Below, in pieces: positions 41,118-50,301 of a DNA stretch of 64,000 nt. The translations under genes and the position numbers were made by a program. The notes under the pieces were generated by a model, which was given only the letters and a program-made list of their open reading frames with translations, had not been told where the DNA came from and did no database searches. How positions within the stretch are numbered: the stretch's first letter is position 1; every line of letters starts with the position of its first letter. Source of the stretch: Candidatus Hydrogenedentes bacterium ADurb.Bin170 (lineage in GTDB: Bacteria; Hydrogenedentota; Hydrogenedentia; Hydrogenedentales; CAITNO01); assembly GCA_002070275.1 (NCBI GenBank), contig MWCY01000001.1, forward strand, positions 86,144-150,143. The letters run 5' to 3'.

Positions 41118-43814
41118 TCAGCGAGCGTCTTCCAATGCCTTTTTCATGGCAGAAATAGAGCGGGCAAGCGCTTCTCGTTTTGTCTGAAGCCGTACAGGAT
41201 CCTGCGTATAAGAAACCAGGCTTGGAATGATCTCGGAAAGATTATAGGCTTCGGCCGCCTGTTTCATAAGAGCGTCCGCATTGCGGAGTGAAGAGAGGCG
41301 ACGCCTGTATTCGGTGAGCAGAGCGAGATAGTCATAATCTTCAATACCGTCGCGAATGACTTCCCAGCGGATCGAGTTTATGGGACCCTGGTCACCGGGG
41401 TACAACAGCATCCCGTTGCCATTGACCGGCGTAACATCAGAAGGATAATTGAAAGGGTCCTGCGGGTTTTGCCAGTGGTTGACACTCCAGTAATACATTC
41501 CCTTTATGCCAAGCGCCCAGGATTGCCAAAATAGGATACGATGTTCCATGGGCGAAAAATCAATAAAGAAATTACCATAAGGACGAGGAGGCATATGATT
41601 GACATACCACCAGACCTCTCCGCCTTCTGAAGTTCTTGCAAGAATATCAGCGTTCTGTGTGGTATCCATTACCTGCGCATGAAGTGTCCAGATGTCCAGC
41701 GCTTCAGGAATGAAGGCTTTCAGACCGGTTGTGCTGACAGTTACCGCAATGTCCGGTGCCAGATTCTTCCATTGCTGCATTCTTTCCAATACACGTCCCC
41801 AGGCAGGAGTTTCAGGTTCATAAGCGAGCTGAGTGAACGCTTTTCCCGTAAGATTATGGCTGCGGACATAGGCGTTTGCCGCTTCGAGCTGTGCCGGTGC
41901 ATCAAGCAGAGTTGCCGGAACAAAAAAGGTTGACGCACTCTTCCTGATGCAATTTTCCATATGCGGTGTATACGTTGACAGTGCTGCGGTGTAATCACCG
42001 GATTCACGCGGGAACTGGCATAATTCCCGCAAAGTGATCTTATGGTTCAGCGCATTATCGAGCCACGCCTGCAGGAGCTGACGTTGCGGCTTGCCCCCTC
42101 CGGGCAGCGATGCCAAGGATTCAAGAGAAAAGCCGAAGTCTGTTTTTAAAGTCGGTGTGTCGGGCAGTGCAAAATCAAAAACTTCCGCTTCAATCTGAAC
42201 TTTCCAGGGCCCTCCGTTGCCTGCTTTGATTTCTATCATGCCTTTGTATAAACCGGGCTTTGTGTCTTTATGGGCTTTTAGCGTAATCCAGACAGGAGTG
42301 ACTTCGCCCGGATGCGCCTCAAAAGCCCGGTGCGGCGGCAATGCATCAGGAAACCAGCCGGTGGGGCCTTCATAATGGCTGGGAATCTGAATTCGGTGAT
42401 AACGGACGTTGCATATGTCAATATCCGATGCGTTAATACGCATTTTCCCGTCGGAATGAATTAAATCAGATATGTGAACGGTGACCCCCTCCAGAGGATC
42501 TTCTGCCGGAGCGACACAAAGTTGGAAGGATTCTGATTCATTTTGCGCCAGACAGATCCTGTGAACTGGATTTACTTTGCCCGAAGAACGGACGCTGTCT
42601 TCCTGAAATATCTTTTCCAGAGATGATGCGAAGAAAATCCGGACGTCCCCTTCCACGGCAAGATCCCGGGTGATAATGCGCCCTTGTCTGTCCAGAAGAA
42701 AAGGCGCATCTGTCCAGGGGGCGAGTTTTTCTTTTCCCGCATTACCGACACTGAAAACAGCATCAATGCCACCATGAGGAGAGCCGGTGTCTTCACCCAG
42801 AGGCAGGATGCCGCTTTCTGTGCTGATCTGTGCCAGAAACTCATATGTTCCGTCGGCAGGCGCTTCCCACTCATAAGTGAAGCGGCTCAGATTTTCAGGG
42901 GAGGCGTTGAATTTTTTTCGCGGAAGTTTCCAGACTCGCTTGTTGGGTGCCACAATTCGGGCATCCAGGTACAGAGCATCCATAGACTTAGCTGGTGCCA
43001 GAAGGGCGGTCAATTGATTCTGGCTGTAATCAAGCTGGAGCGCAAATTCATCTGTTGCAAAGTCAACATGGGAAAGGCCCCGGGCAACATTAAGCCGGTA
43101 GATAGTCGTCCAGGCATCTCCCGGTTTTAAAAAGCGGGGTACATAGGCCGTGTGAATAGTATTCAGATGACCTTCATCATTGCTGACAGCGCCGAAAGCA
43201 TGAACATGATCAGCATGGAAAATTCCGTAGACTGTTTCCTGCTTTGCCGTGTCTGTCAGGGAAGCCCAGTTCCTCGCAGCCGGCAAAAACAGTTCTGAAC
43301 GAGGCGATTCCATGCCTTCCACTGTCGGCAAATCTACACGGGAGTCTTCCTGATAGTGAATGGCATTTCGCACCCACGGAGAAATCCATTGGCTTTCACT
43401 GCCATTATTTTTGATGGTCCAGGTAACTCGGATAGAGGATTCATTAATGATTGGTTCTATGAGTTTTGTTACGGCGAGCCCTTTAATATTAGGACCGTCA
43501 CATTCATAGGAGGAGGAAATAAGCGGCGATGCTTTGCTGTCCAGAATTTCCAGACGTTCATTCAAGCGACGATTGGGATGATAATAACTCCCGACACCGA
43601 AGCCTTCCTGTAAAAGCCCTTCCGTATCGGAGAGATTATAGACACTCCCGATTCTGTTTAATCCGCTGAGAATTCCTCCGTCTTCAGGGAGGAAAGACCA
43701 GTCCAGATATTTTCCCTGTATATGCACTTCTTCATTGACAGCGGTTCCGCCTGAGGGGAAAGAATAAAGAAGAAAACAGGAACTGAAAAATAGTGCAAAC
43801 AGAATGGGGCGCAT
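41118..43814 (-). CDS. DUF4091 / GH123-like secreted glycosidase-related protein
   Basis: An 898-residue exported protein: signal peptide (1-25), beta-rich N-terminal domains (about 25-400), and a C-terminal GH123/DUF4091 region (about 560-870). The typical end pattern is W-W-Y-V-N-H-M-P-P...W-Q-S-W-A-L-G-I-K-G-M-Y-Y-W-S-V-N-H-W followed by P-G-D-Q-G-P-I-N-S-I-R-W-E-V-I-R-D-G-I-E-D-Y-D-Y-L. The family contains beta-N-acetylgalactosaminidases acting with a retaining substrate-assisted mechanism, but many members are uncharacterised. It is preceded by a TATAAT element at 43865-43860. Downstream, the anchored unknown protein is likely co-expressed. Confidence 0.8.
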   Translation of the reverse strand: MRPILFALFFSSCFLLYSFPSGGTAVNEEVHIQGKYLDWSFLPEDGGILSGLNRIGSVYNLSDTEGLLQEGFGVGSYYHPNRRLNERLEILDSKASPLISSSYECDGPNIKGLAVTKLIEPIINESSIRVTWTIKNNGSESQWISPWVRNAIHYQEDSRVDLPTVEGMESPRSELFLPAARNWASLTDTAKQETVYGIFHADHVHAFGAVSNDEGHLNTIHTAYVPRFLKPGDAWTTIYRLNVARGLSHVDFATDEFALQLDYSQNQLTALLAPAKSMDALYLDARIVAPNKRVWKLPRKKFNASPENLSRFTYEWEAPADGTYEFLAQISTESGILPLGEDTGSPHGGIDAVFSVGNAGKEKLAPWTDAPFLLDRQGRIITRDLAVEGDVRIFFASSLEKIFQEDSVRSSGKVNPVHRICLAQNESESFQLCVAPAEDPLEGVTVHISDLIHSDGKMRINASDIDICNVRYHRIQIPSHYEGPTGWFPDALPPHRAFEAHPGEVTPVWITLKAHKDTKPGLYKGMIEIKAGNGGPWKVQIEAEVFDFALPDTPTLKTDFGFSLESLASLPGGGKPQRQLLQAWLDNALNHKITLRELCQFPRESGDYTAALSTYTPHMENCIRKSASTFFVPATLLDAPAQLEAANAYVRSHNLTGKAFTQLAYEPETPAWGRVLERMQQWKNLAPDIAVTVSTTGLKAFIPEALDIWTLHAQVMDTTQNADILARTSEGGEVWWYVNHMPPRPYGNFFIDFSPMEHRILFWQSWALGIKGMYYWSVNHWQNPQDPFNYPSDVTPVNGNGMLLYPGDQGPINSIRWEVIRDGIEDYDYLALLTEYRRRLSSLRNADALMKQAAEAYNLSEIIPSLVSYTQDPVRLQTKREALARSISAMKKALEDAR

Positions 43815-43859
43815 GACTCTTCTTTCACTTGCAGAAAAGGATAAACAGGATGTTGGAGT

Positions 43860-43865
43860 ATTATA
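43860..43865 (-). promoter_or_regulatory. Possible -10 element of DUF4091 gene
   Basis: TATAAT on the minus strand, 46 bases before the ATG at 43814 and immediately downstream of the terminator of the preceding operon. No convincing -35 hexamer was found. Confidence 0.4.
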
Positions 43866-43872
43866 CCGGATT

Positions 43873-43905
43873 TAAAATAAAAGCCGATCGAGGCAGTCGA
43901 TCGGC
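43873..43905 (-). terminator. Rho-independent terminator of the long leftward operon
   Basis: On the minus strand a perfect 9-pair stem GCCGATCGA / TCGATCGGC with a 5-base loop is followed by CTTTTATTTTA. It lies just after the HAD gene stop at 43927 and should end leftward transcription from the 44-64 kb gene run. Confidence 0.9.
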
Positions 43906-43926
43906 GTTGAGCGAAATTACGGGCGG

Positions 43927-44580
43927 TCAGTGAGCACAAATCAGGCGGGAAGGATGATAATCCGCCAGATCTTCCAGAATGAGATGTGCTCTGGAATAAT
44001 CCTGCGCAGGCCTTCCCGGGCGGGACAGTGCAACCGCATACATTCCTGCGTCAATGCCGGCAGTAAGGCCTGCGGTTGAGTCTTCAAATACGACGCAGTT
44101 TTTCGGGGATACCCCCATTTTAGCTGCGGCGGCAAGGTAGCAGGCGGGATCAGGCTTTCCGGGATGGTAATCTTCATGACCCAGATAAAATCGCAGGTAG
44201 GGCATGATATCCATCAGATCAATCGCCGCCTTTACATCTGTGCAGTAAGAACCGGAAACAATGGCGACAGGATGCTCCTTCGCCAGCGTTTTAAGAAGCT
44301 TAATGGAACTGAGAATGCGCACGTCTCTGCTGTCCCGTAATTGAAGGAAATAAGGGGCAAGAATGTCACCCATCTGATCAAGGGTCCAGTCAATACCGGG
44401 AATTTCTTTTAAGAGTCCTTCATAAACGCCGGGCCAGGAAATGCCGTAAACCAGCCTCAAAGCGGTTTCATGACTCAGCGGATGTCCCATGTCTTTGGCA
44501 AGCATTTCTGTGGCTTCCACCCACAAAATCTCCGTGTCGACCAGAGTGCCATCCAAGTCAAAAAAGTAGGCGTCTATCAT
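43927..44580 (-). CDS. HAD-superfamily hydrolase (phosphatase/phosphomutase-like)
   Basis: A 217-residue HAD protein of the beta-phosphoglucomutase/phosphatase class with alpha-helical cap. Motif I F-D-L-D-G-T-L-V-D-T-E (residues 7-17), motif II V-S-G-S-Y (near 108), motif III K in P-G-K-P-D-P-A-C-Y and motif IV V-F-E-D-S-T-A-G are complete. The E after D-T in motif I is typical of sugar-phosphate phosphatases/mutases. It is the last gene before the strong leftward terminator and lies 14 bases after the flavodiiron gene. Confidence 0.85.
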   Translation of the reverse strand: MIDAYFFDLDGTLVDTEILWVEATEMLAKDMGHPLSHETALRLVYGISWPGVYEGLLKEIPGIDWTLDQMGDILAPYFLQLRDSRDVRILSSIKLLKTLAKEHPVAIVSGSYCTDVKAAIDLMDIMPYLRFYLGHEDYHPGKPDPACYLAAAAKMGVSPKNCVVFEDSTAGLTAGIDAGMYAVALSRPGRPAQDYSRAHLILEDLADYHPSRLICAH

Positions 44581-44594
44581 TCAAAAAAATCTTT

Positions 44595-45782
44595 CTATTC
44601 AGCGACTGCTTTTTCCAGTCCCCTGTGTTGTTCAAGAATATTCTGAGCGAGGGTATCCAGATTCTTGATGTCCTCTTCCCGCGGAAAACCTTTACACATG
44701 ACAACTCCAAGTACGTCCACCTTAAGATGCGGAATCAGCTCTGTCAGTTGCTCGGCTGCTTTAGTGCCCCAGCCGTAGGAGCCGATAATAGCGGCAAAAC
44801 GCAATTTTGGCCTGAGCGCATTTGCGAGGTGGGTCGCGGAAAAGACAAGCGGATGCGGTCCGAAGAGAACAGTGGGTGTCCCAATCACAATTGTGGCTGC
44901 ATCCACGAGCGCCATCGCCAGTTCGCCTATGTCCGTAACGGAAAGATCAAAGGGATGGACTTCAATACCCCGGGCATCAAGCGCACTCACCAGATGGGTC
45001 ACCATCGCTTCAGTGCTGCCATGCATGGAAATATAGGGGATGACTACTTTATTGGCAACGTCGTTTGAAATCCAGTTTTTGTAGGCATTCAGGATGAAGT
45101 CCGGTTTATTGTAAACAGGTCCGTGGCTGGGAGCAATCATAGAAAAATTCAGCGTTTGTATCTTGTCCAGATGCTTCTTGATAAAGCTCCGGAACGGCAT
45201 CATGATTTCAGCATAATACCGCTTCGCCGCCAGTTCGACCTGCGGGTTTTCTTCCGCATAAAGGGCGGAGGTGGCAATGTGTGATCCGAAAAGGTCGCAG
45301 GAAAAAAGGATGCCTTCTTCCTCGCAGAACGTGCACATCGTTTCCGGCCAATGCACCCAGGGCGTATAGACAAAACGCAAGCTTCGATCACCCAGCGAGA
45401 TGATGTCTCCGTCGGCAACTGCTTGAATGCGTTCGGGATCCAGATGAAGATGATCGATCAGCATGTCCCGCGCCTTATCTGAACACAGCACTTTTGCCTG
45501 CGGATATTTCTCCATGACAAGGGGAATTGTTCCGGCGTGATCCTGTTCAGAATGCTGGGAGACTATAAAGTCGATTTTTTCCACGTTTGCCAGCTGCGCC
45601 ATCAGCAGATCCGATTTCGCTGGGTCAACAGTATCGATCAGAGCACACCGCTCAGAACCTCTGAGCAGATAAGCATTGTAGCTGGTACCTTCAGGAAGGG
45701 GGATAAGAGAATCGAAAAGACGCCGATTCCAATCTACAGCCCCCATCCAGGTGATGCGTTCAGATATTTTTTTTGCCTGCAT
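44595..45782 (-). CDS. Flavodiiron protein (A-type flavoprotein, FprA/ROO-like)
   Basis: An oxygen- or nitric-oxide-reducing protein of 395 residues, the minimal class A architecture. The MBL-like domain carries the di-iron ligands H-x-E-x-D-H (H77, E79, D81, H82), H in W-V-H-W-P-E, D in S-C-D-L-F-G-S-H and H in A-P-S-H-G-P. The flavodoxin domain follows with I-S-M-H-G-S-T-E-A-M, which binds FMN. It detoxifies O2 or NO in anaerobes using reduced rubredoxin or a similar donor, and no rubredoxin gene is visible nearby. A strong AAGGAGG site precedes the ATG. It lies 40 bases behind the large TPR gene in the leftward run. Confidence 0.93.
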   Translation of the reverse strand: MQAKKISERITWMGAVDWNRRLFDSLIPLPEGTSYNAYLLRGSERCALIDTVDPAKSDLLMAQLANVEKIDFIVSQHSEQDHAGTIPLVMEKYPQAKVLCSDKARDMLIDHLHLDPERIQAVADGDIISLGDRSLRFVYTPWVHWPETMCTFCEEEGILFSCDLFGSHIATSALYAEENPQVELAAKRYYAEIMMPFRSFIKKHLDKIQTLNFSMIAPSHGPVYNKPDFILNAYKNWISNDVANKVVIPYISMHGSTEAMVTHLVSALDARGIEVHPFDLSVTDIGELAMALVDAATIVIGTPTVLFGPHPLVFSATHLANALRPKLRFAAIIGSYGWGTKAAEQLTELIPHLKVDVLGVVMCKGFPREEDIKNLDTLAQNILEQHRGLEKAVAE

Positions 45783-45822
45783 TGCTGCCTCCTTGAGATG
45801 AAAGTTGCACTTCCTGACTTTA

Positions 45823-48800
45823 CTATTTTAGGGGTTGTGGAGCAGCCTCCGCTTTACGGAGGTGCTCCAAAGGGACCTGCGCATCCGGGTATTTCGTGCA
45901 CAGCCCTTTCCAGAACTCGCGTTGCTTTTCCTGATTATTTTGTGCCGCAAAAACCTGATCCAGCAAAACAGCGCTCTTGGAAGAATCCGGGGCTTCTTCA
46001 AGAATGCCCGTCAAATAGGGAAGGGCTTCCTCGTATTTCTCCTGCTGAACCAGAAGTTCTGCAAGACGAAAAAAATAGTACTTGTTTTCCTTTTCAAGCT
46101 GAGTTGCCGCATGCAGCAGCACTTCCGCCCGGTCAAATTTTTCCGCTGCAGCAAAGGATGTGGCAGTTTCATCCAGAAACGCCACCACATCAGGAAGGAA
46201 GGCGCTGTTAACGGTATTCTTCGTTATCAGAGCAAACCCGGCGTCCGGGTTGCCTTCTATCAGCTCCAGTATACCGGAAACGAGTTCAGAATCTCTATGT
46301 GCGGCGCTTTTCGTGGTATTGGTGTTCAGTAAATGCAGCGCATCGCCGGCGCTCGAGGCAAGCCCCTGATTGAGAATATGGTAATAAAAGGCGGGGGCGT
46401 TGTTTGGGTTTTCAGCGCTCCATTGCGCCCAATGCCGGTCGTCCCGTATTTTTAAAGACCAGTACAACATTTTCGCTGCTTCTGAGGCGGCAGGGGATAG
46501 CGGGTCTGCCATCAACGCTTTTTCGCAGAAATAGATCGCTTTTTCTTTCTGCCCGAGCGTGAAACACGCCCGACTGAGCGTAAGCCAAAGGAAAGAGTTG
46601 TCCTGTTGCAAAGAAGCGGCAGTTTGCAAAAAAGAAAGTCCTTCGTCTGATTTTCCGCTTTCCAGCAACATGCCGCCCCGTTCCTGGAACAGCGTGGAGG
46701 TTTCCTGAACGGCTGCAGGATCGAGTGTTTTAAGATCACGGAGCCAGAGATAATCCTGATCCGCACCGCTCAGCAAAGAAATAAAAAAGTCGGCAAGGAT
46801 AAAGGCTTTTTCACTGAGACCGGCATTATTCAGCACTGTAATGAGGCGGAGGATATCAGCAAATACGCTGAGGCTTTCTGCCGGATTTAATTTTTCACTG
46901 AAACTGTGCAGTGCCGCACTCTCGTCTTGGTCGATCCGGATAAAACACGTCACTGCTTTTAAAAACGAATCAGCCACAGAAAGATGATCCGCACCGCTGC
47001 TGTTATATAAATCCGAGGCGGCTATAAAATCGCCTGAGAGCAGAAATGCCCGGGCTGCTGAAATTCGGATGCTTTCGCAATGATCTTTAAAAAATGAATT
47101 GTCAGGAAATTGATCTGAAAGCTGTGACCAGAAAAGGAACTTTTCTTTTAAATCATTCTGATGCTGTGCGATCAGTACAAGCCCTGACAATGCTTCCTGC
47201 ATGAGCGAACCTGAAAGAAGACGGGTAAATCCATCTTTAGCGCGCTCATAATCACCGGCACCAATCCACAGATGACTTGCCTTAAGCATGCAGGATTCGG
47301 GATCGTCTGCGAGAGTAGCCGCCAGTTCGAGCAAGCTCGCGGCTTTTCCGAATTCTTTTTTTTGTGAACGGTAGAAAGCGGAACGCTCCAGGCGGCCTAT
47401 TGCCAGCTTTTTATAATGGGCGTCTGAAAGTGTCATGTGCCGCATATCAATGGCAGACTGGCCCGTAGCAGATTCATCGGCATTGGCGGCGGCGGCATAG
47501 ATGCTGATTTCCAGATTGGCAGGATCCAGCTGATGAGCGTGAGAGAAACAGCGTATCGCCGCCTCCTCTTTTTCTGCTCGATCATAGGCTTTGCCAAGAT
47601 GAAGGAAAAAAAGTGCATGGCCGGGATGTTCGCGGGTAAGTGTTTCCCAGAACGCCTCGGACTGCTCCTGGGAGCAATGTGAGGACAGCAGGATTTCTGT
47701 CTTTTGTATACAATCCAAATCTTGAGGGTGGTACTTAAGATAGTCGAGCCAGACGGCAGACGCCTGTTCCCACGCAGCAATCCGTTCAAAGGCATCCGCT
47801 TTCATTGCGCGGAACTCAGCATCCTGTTCCGGATCCAGCTGTATGAGTGCATCGAAAGCCGGTACGCTGACATCGATCTTATCCTGATAAAGACCGAGGC
47901 TGGCAATCCACTCTAGCTTTTCAATCAGGATGCGCTTGTCTTTTTCTAGGGACACGTGCATGCGCAGCGCACCTTCTAATGCGTCTTCAAGGTCTCCCAG
48001 AGCAATCAGCTTATCCAATGCTGAAAACTGAATAGCCGGTTCTGTGGCTACCAGCAGTGCTGACGAGAAAAAGAGGCGGGCTTTATCTAACTGATTAAAA
48101 CGCAGCGCAGCTTCAGCCAGCAGCGTACTGTTCGGTTTGCTTTGTTCTTCCTGATAATAATAAAGAAGATCAGGATACCAGCTCAGACGTCGGTACAGAG
48201 GGCGCGGCAATTCATCATCGACAGCAACGAACTGTATCAAATGTGTAACCTCTTCAGGCACGCTTACTTCGTATAATCCGCGAAAACAGGAGGCAGCTGC
48301 AGCTGGTAAAGCAAGACCTGTGAATTTATTGCGTGCCAAAGGGGTCTGTTCGAATACATCAATCATGAACAACTCATATGCCGGGAAAAAGTATTTTATG
48401 ACCGTTCCCTTTTTACGGGAATGCGGAACTCTCATAAGCTGAGAAAAATTACAACTGTCTATAAGACTCTCATAGATATGCAAAAGGTAGGGAGAATCCA
48501 TTTCGCCATCAAATTCTGCCATGAGATAACGAGATCGAACGTTCCACAGTCTCAGCTCGGGATTAAAACACGCTGCAAGAAGCGTATACAGCCCCTGGAG
48601 ATCGGTTTTAGAGGATAAGTTGTGTTTTCGTGTCGGTGAAAAAACAGTCCAGCCGCAGCGTTCATCTTCAGAAACAAAAATAGGCGTTAGTGGAGCTTGC
48701 AGGCAGGCGTTAAGGATAGGCGCAATTTTTTGTGCCTGATAGATTCGGAGTGGAAATAGAGGGCTTAGTGTAATGAAGAAACTGGCAAAAAGAACAAAAA

Positions 48801-50268
48801 TAGCAGCAAGGAGCTTTTTGCGTTGGATCGTACAGACAAATGTTTTAGAGGACCAGACCTTTGTCAGATAGCCTCTGGTCTGTTCCACGAGGAAAGCGGC
48901 GATTAACAAAGGGAAAAACGAAAGATGGAAGCTGTGCCTGCACGCTGTTTGCAATGAAGTGTAGCCCATAATATAGGCAGTACAGCCCAAGGCTACTAGT
49001 GCATATCCCGGGGAGCGGATGGCAAGGATCAGTAAAGCGATTAGTGCCAGCGGAAGACCGGCTGCATGGAAGAAGTGCCCTAAAAAGCGGTGCAACCCAT
49101 ACGCCGCCCGATGAAATGCGAGGGGCTCCCAGAAGGAAGGAGGAAAAGCATCAGCATAACGTAAAATTCGGCAGACAGCAGCCCATCCACGGGCTGCTAT
49201 ATCAGCGGGAAAAAGAAACAGGCTGTCAAGGAGCCACTGATGCCCGCTTTGTTGTGCCTCGGAAGAATTAAAGGCAAAATTATGGGGAAGACCGGGCTTG
49301 CGGTGTGCATAATCCTGAACTGTTGAGAAGACATATAAATCCGAACCGGACAGCAGAGTTTTATACGGAGCTTCTTTCATTCCCAGAAGGTCCATACGAT
49401 TTTCTGCAAAGCCTTGAATCAGAACATGCTGCGGCTGCGCACCGCCTTCCATACGCCCGAGCATGGGTGATCCCAACAGTAAGAAACCAATCAGATAAAC
49501 AGCGGGGGCTGATACCGCCTTCCAGCGTGGGCGGCGGTGATCCCGAAAAGCGATGAGACCGGTTATAAAAACACCCAAAGGCATGAAAACCAGCGGATCC
49601 TGACGAAAACCGATGGCTATTCCATTCATGGCACCCGTCATAAAAGATATAAAGACAAGTTTGCGCCAGGATAGCCTGGTTTTTAGGAGATAAAATAAAT
49701 TAAAGAGAATTGTGAGAATAAAAGGTGCTTTGCTGAAGTCGCGTAAATCAGGAAGGATTAGCAGAACGGCAGGAGACAGGATGAATAGAAGAGAGAGGGA
49801 AGCGGAAAGTTTTTTCCCAAAAAAAAGACGCATAAAAGCGTAGAGGACAAGGGCGTACCAGGCAAGAAACAGGGCGATGAGAATTTCAAATCGTTTCCAG
49901 GAAACGCCGGTTATCTTCCAGAAATAACCAACCAAATATAATAAATAACGGTGGTATGCAGCAACAGAGGATGGGCGCTCGGTGATTGTTTCCGGAAGTA
50001 ATTCCGGAGAAAAAGATTCCCGATTTCCCTTCAGGAAATTGTAAAGCTCCGGCAACAATTGAAGATCGGGTTGGGTAAAGCCGTAATCATAGGCAATCAT
50101 GACGGCCGGACCATAAAGACTGTGTATATACTGCAGTGACGGCTGATTGTCTTTGCGCAAAGAACGAAGATGAAAAAGCCCTATGCTGAAGCTCAATAAA
50201 AACAGCAGCAGCAGAATCAGGAGTTCGTTGCGTTTTGCCGAAAAACCGGTACTCAGTTGTTTAGTCAC
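45823..50268 (-). CDS. Giant multipass membrane protein with TPR tail (paralogue B)
   Basis: A 1481-residue protein. About the first 500 residues are polytopic, with roughly ten or more hydrophobic helices in a GT-C-glycosyltransferase-like layout: a first helix, a long extracytoplasmic loop containing S-L-Q-Y-I-H-S-L-Y-G-P-A-V-M, then helices around S-P-A-V-L and L-R-D-F-S-K-A-P-F. A periplasmic domain (about 510-700) precedes a long tetratricopeptide region (about 700-1470) containing repeated A-L/F-x-Y-P-x-N/D-type helices (for example A-I-Y-F-C-E-K-A-L-M-A-D-P-L-S-P-A). The N-terminal 700 residues are clearly paralogous to the next gene (residues 1-650). The start is GTG at 50268. The glycosyltransferase assignment is a fold guess; no D-E loop motif was found. 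Confidence 0.7.
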   Translation of the reverse strand: MTKQLSTGFSAKRNELLILLLLFLLSFSIGLFHLRSLRKDNQPSLQYIHSLYGPAVMIAYDYGFTQPDLQLLPELYNFLKGNRESFSPELLPETITERPSSVAAYHRYLLYLVGYFWKITGVSWKRFEILIALFLAWYALVLYAFMRLFFGKKLSASLSLLFILSPAVLLILPDLRDFSKAPFILTILFNLFYLLKTRLSWRKLVFISFMTGAMNGIAIGFRQDPLVFMPLGVFITGLIAFRDHRRPRWKAVSAPAVYLIGFLLLGSPMLGRMEGGAQPQHVLIQGFAENRMDLLGMKEAPYKTLLSGSDLYVFSTVQDYAHRKPGLPHNFAFNSSEAQQSGHQWLLDSLFLFPADIAARGWAAVCRILRYADAFPPSFWEPLAFHRAAYGLHRFLGHFFHAAGLPLALIALLILAIRSPGYALVALGCTAYIMGYTSLQTACRHSFHLSFFPLLIAAFLVEQTRGYLTKVWSSKTFVCTIQRKKLLAAIFVLFASFFITLSPLFPLRIYQAQKIAPILNACLQAPLTPIFVSEDERCGWTVFSPTRKHNLSSKTDLQGLYTLLAACFNPELRLWNVRSRYLMAEFDGEMDSPYLLHIYESLIDSCNFSQLMRVPHSRKKGTVIKYFFPAYELFMIDVFEQTPLARNKFTGLALPAAAASCFRGLYEVSVPEEVTHLIQFVAVDDELPRPLYRRLSWYPDLLYYYQEEQSKPNSTLLAEAALRFNQLDKARLFFSSALLVATEPAIQFSALDKLIALGDLEDALEGALRMHVSLEKDKRILIEKLEWIASLGLYQDKIDVSVPAFDALIQLDPEQDAEFRAMKADAFERIAAWEQASAVWLDYLKYHPQDLDCIQKTEILLSSHCSQEQSEAFWETLTREHPGHALFFLHLGKAYDRAEKEEAAIRCFSHAHQLDPANLEISIYAAAANADESATGQSAIDMRHMTLSDAHYKKLAIGRLERSAFYRSQKKEFGKAASLLELAATLADDPESCMLKASHLWIGAGDYERAKDGFTRLLSGSLMQEALSGLVLIAQHQNDLKEKFLFWSQLSDQFPDNSFFKDHCESIRISAARAFLLSGDFIAASDLYNSSGADHLSVADSFLKAVTCFIRIDQDESAALHSFSEKLNPAESLSVFADILRLITVLNNAGLSEKAFILADFFISLLSGADQDYLWLRDLKTLDPAAVQETSTLFQERGGMLLESGKSDEGLSFLQTAASLQQDNSFLWLTLSRACFTLGQKEKAIYFCEKALMADPLSPAASEAAKMLYWSLKIRDDRHWAQWSAENPNNAPAFYYHILNQGLASSAGDALHLLNTNTTKSAAHRDSELVSGILELIEGNPDAGFALITKNTVNSAFLPDVVAFLDETATSFAAAEKFDRAEVLLHAATQLEKENKYYFFRLAELLVQQEKYEEALPYLTGILEEAPDSSKSAVLLDQVFAAQNNQEKQREFWKGLCTKYPDAQVPLEHLRKAEAAPQPLK

Positions 50269-50301
50269 CAGAAATCTTTTTGATTGAGGGATAGACCCTG
50301 C

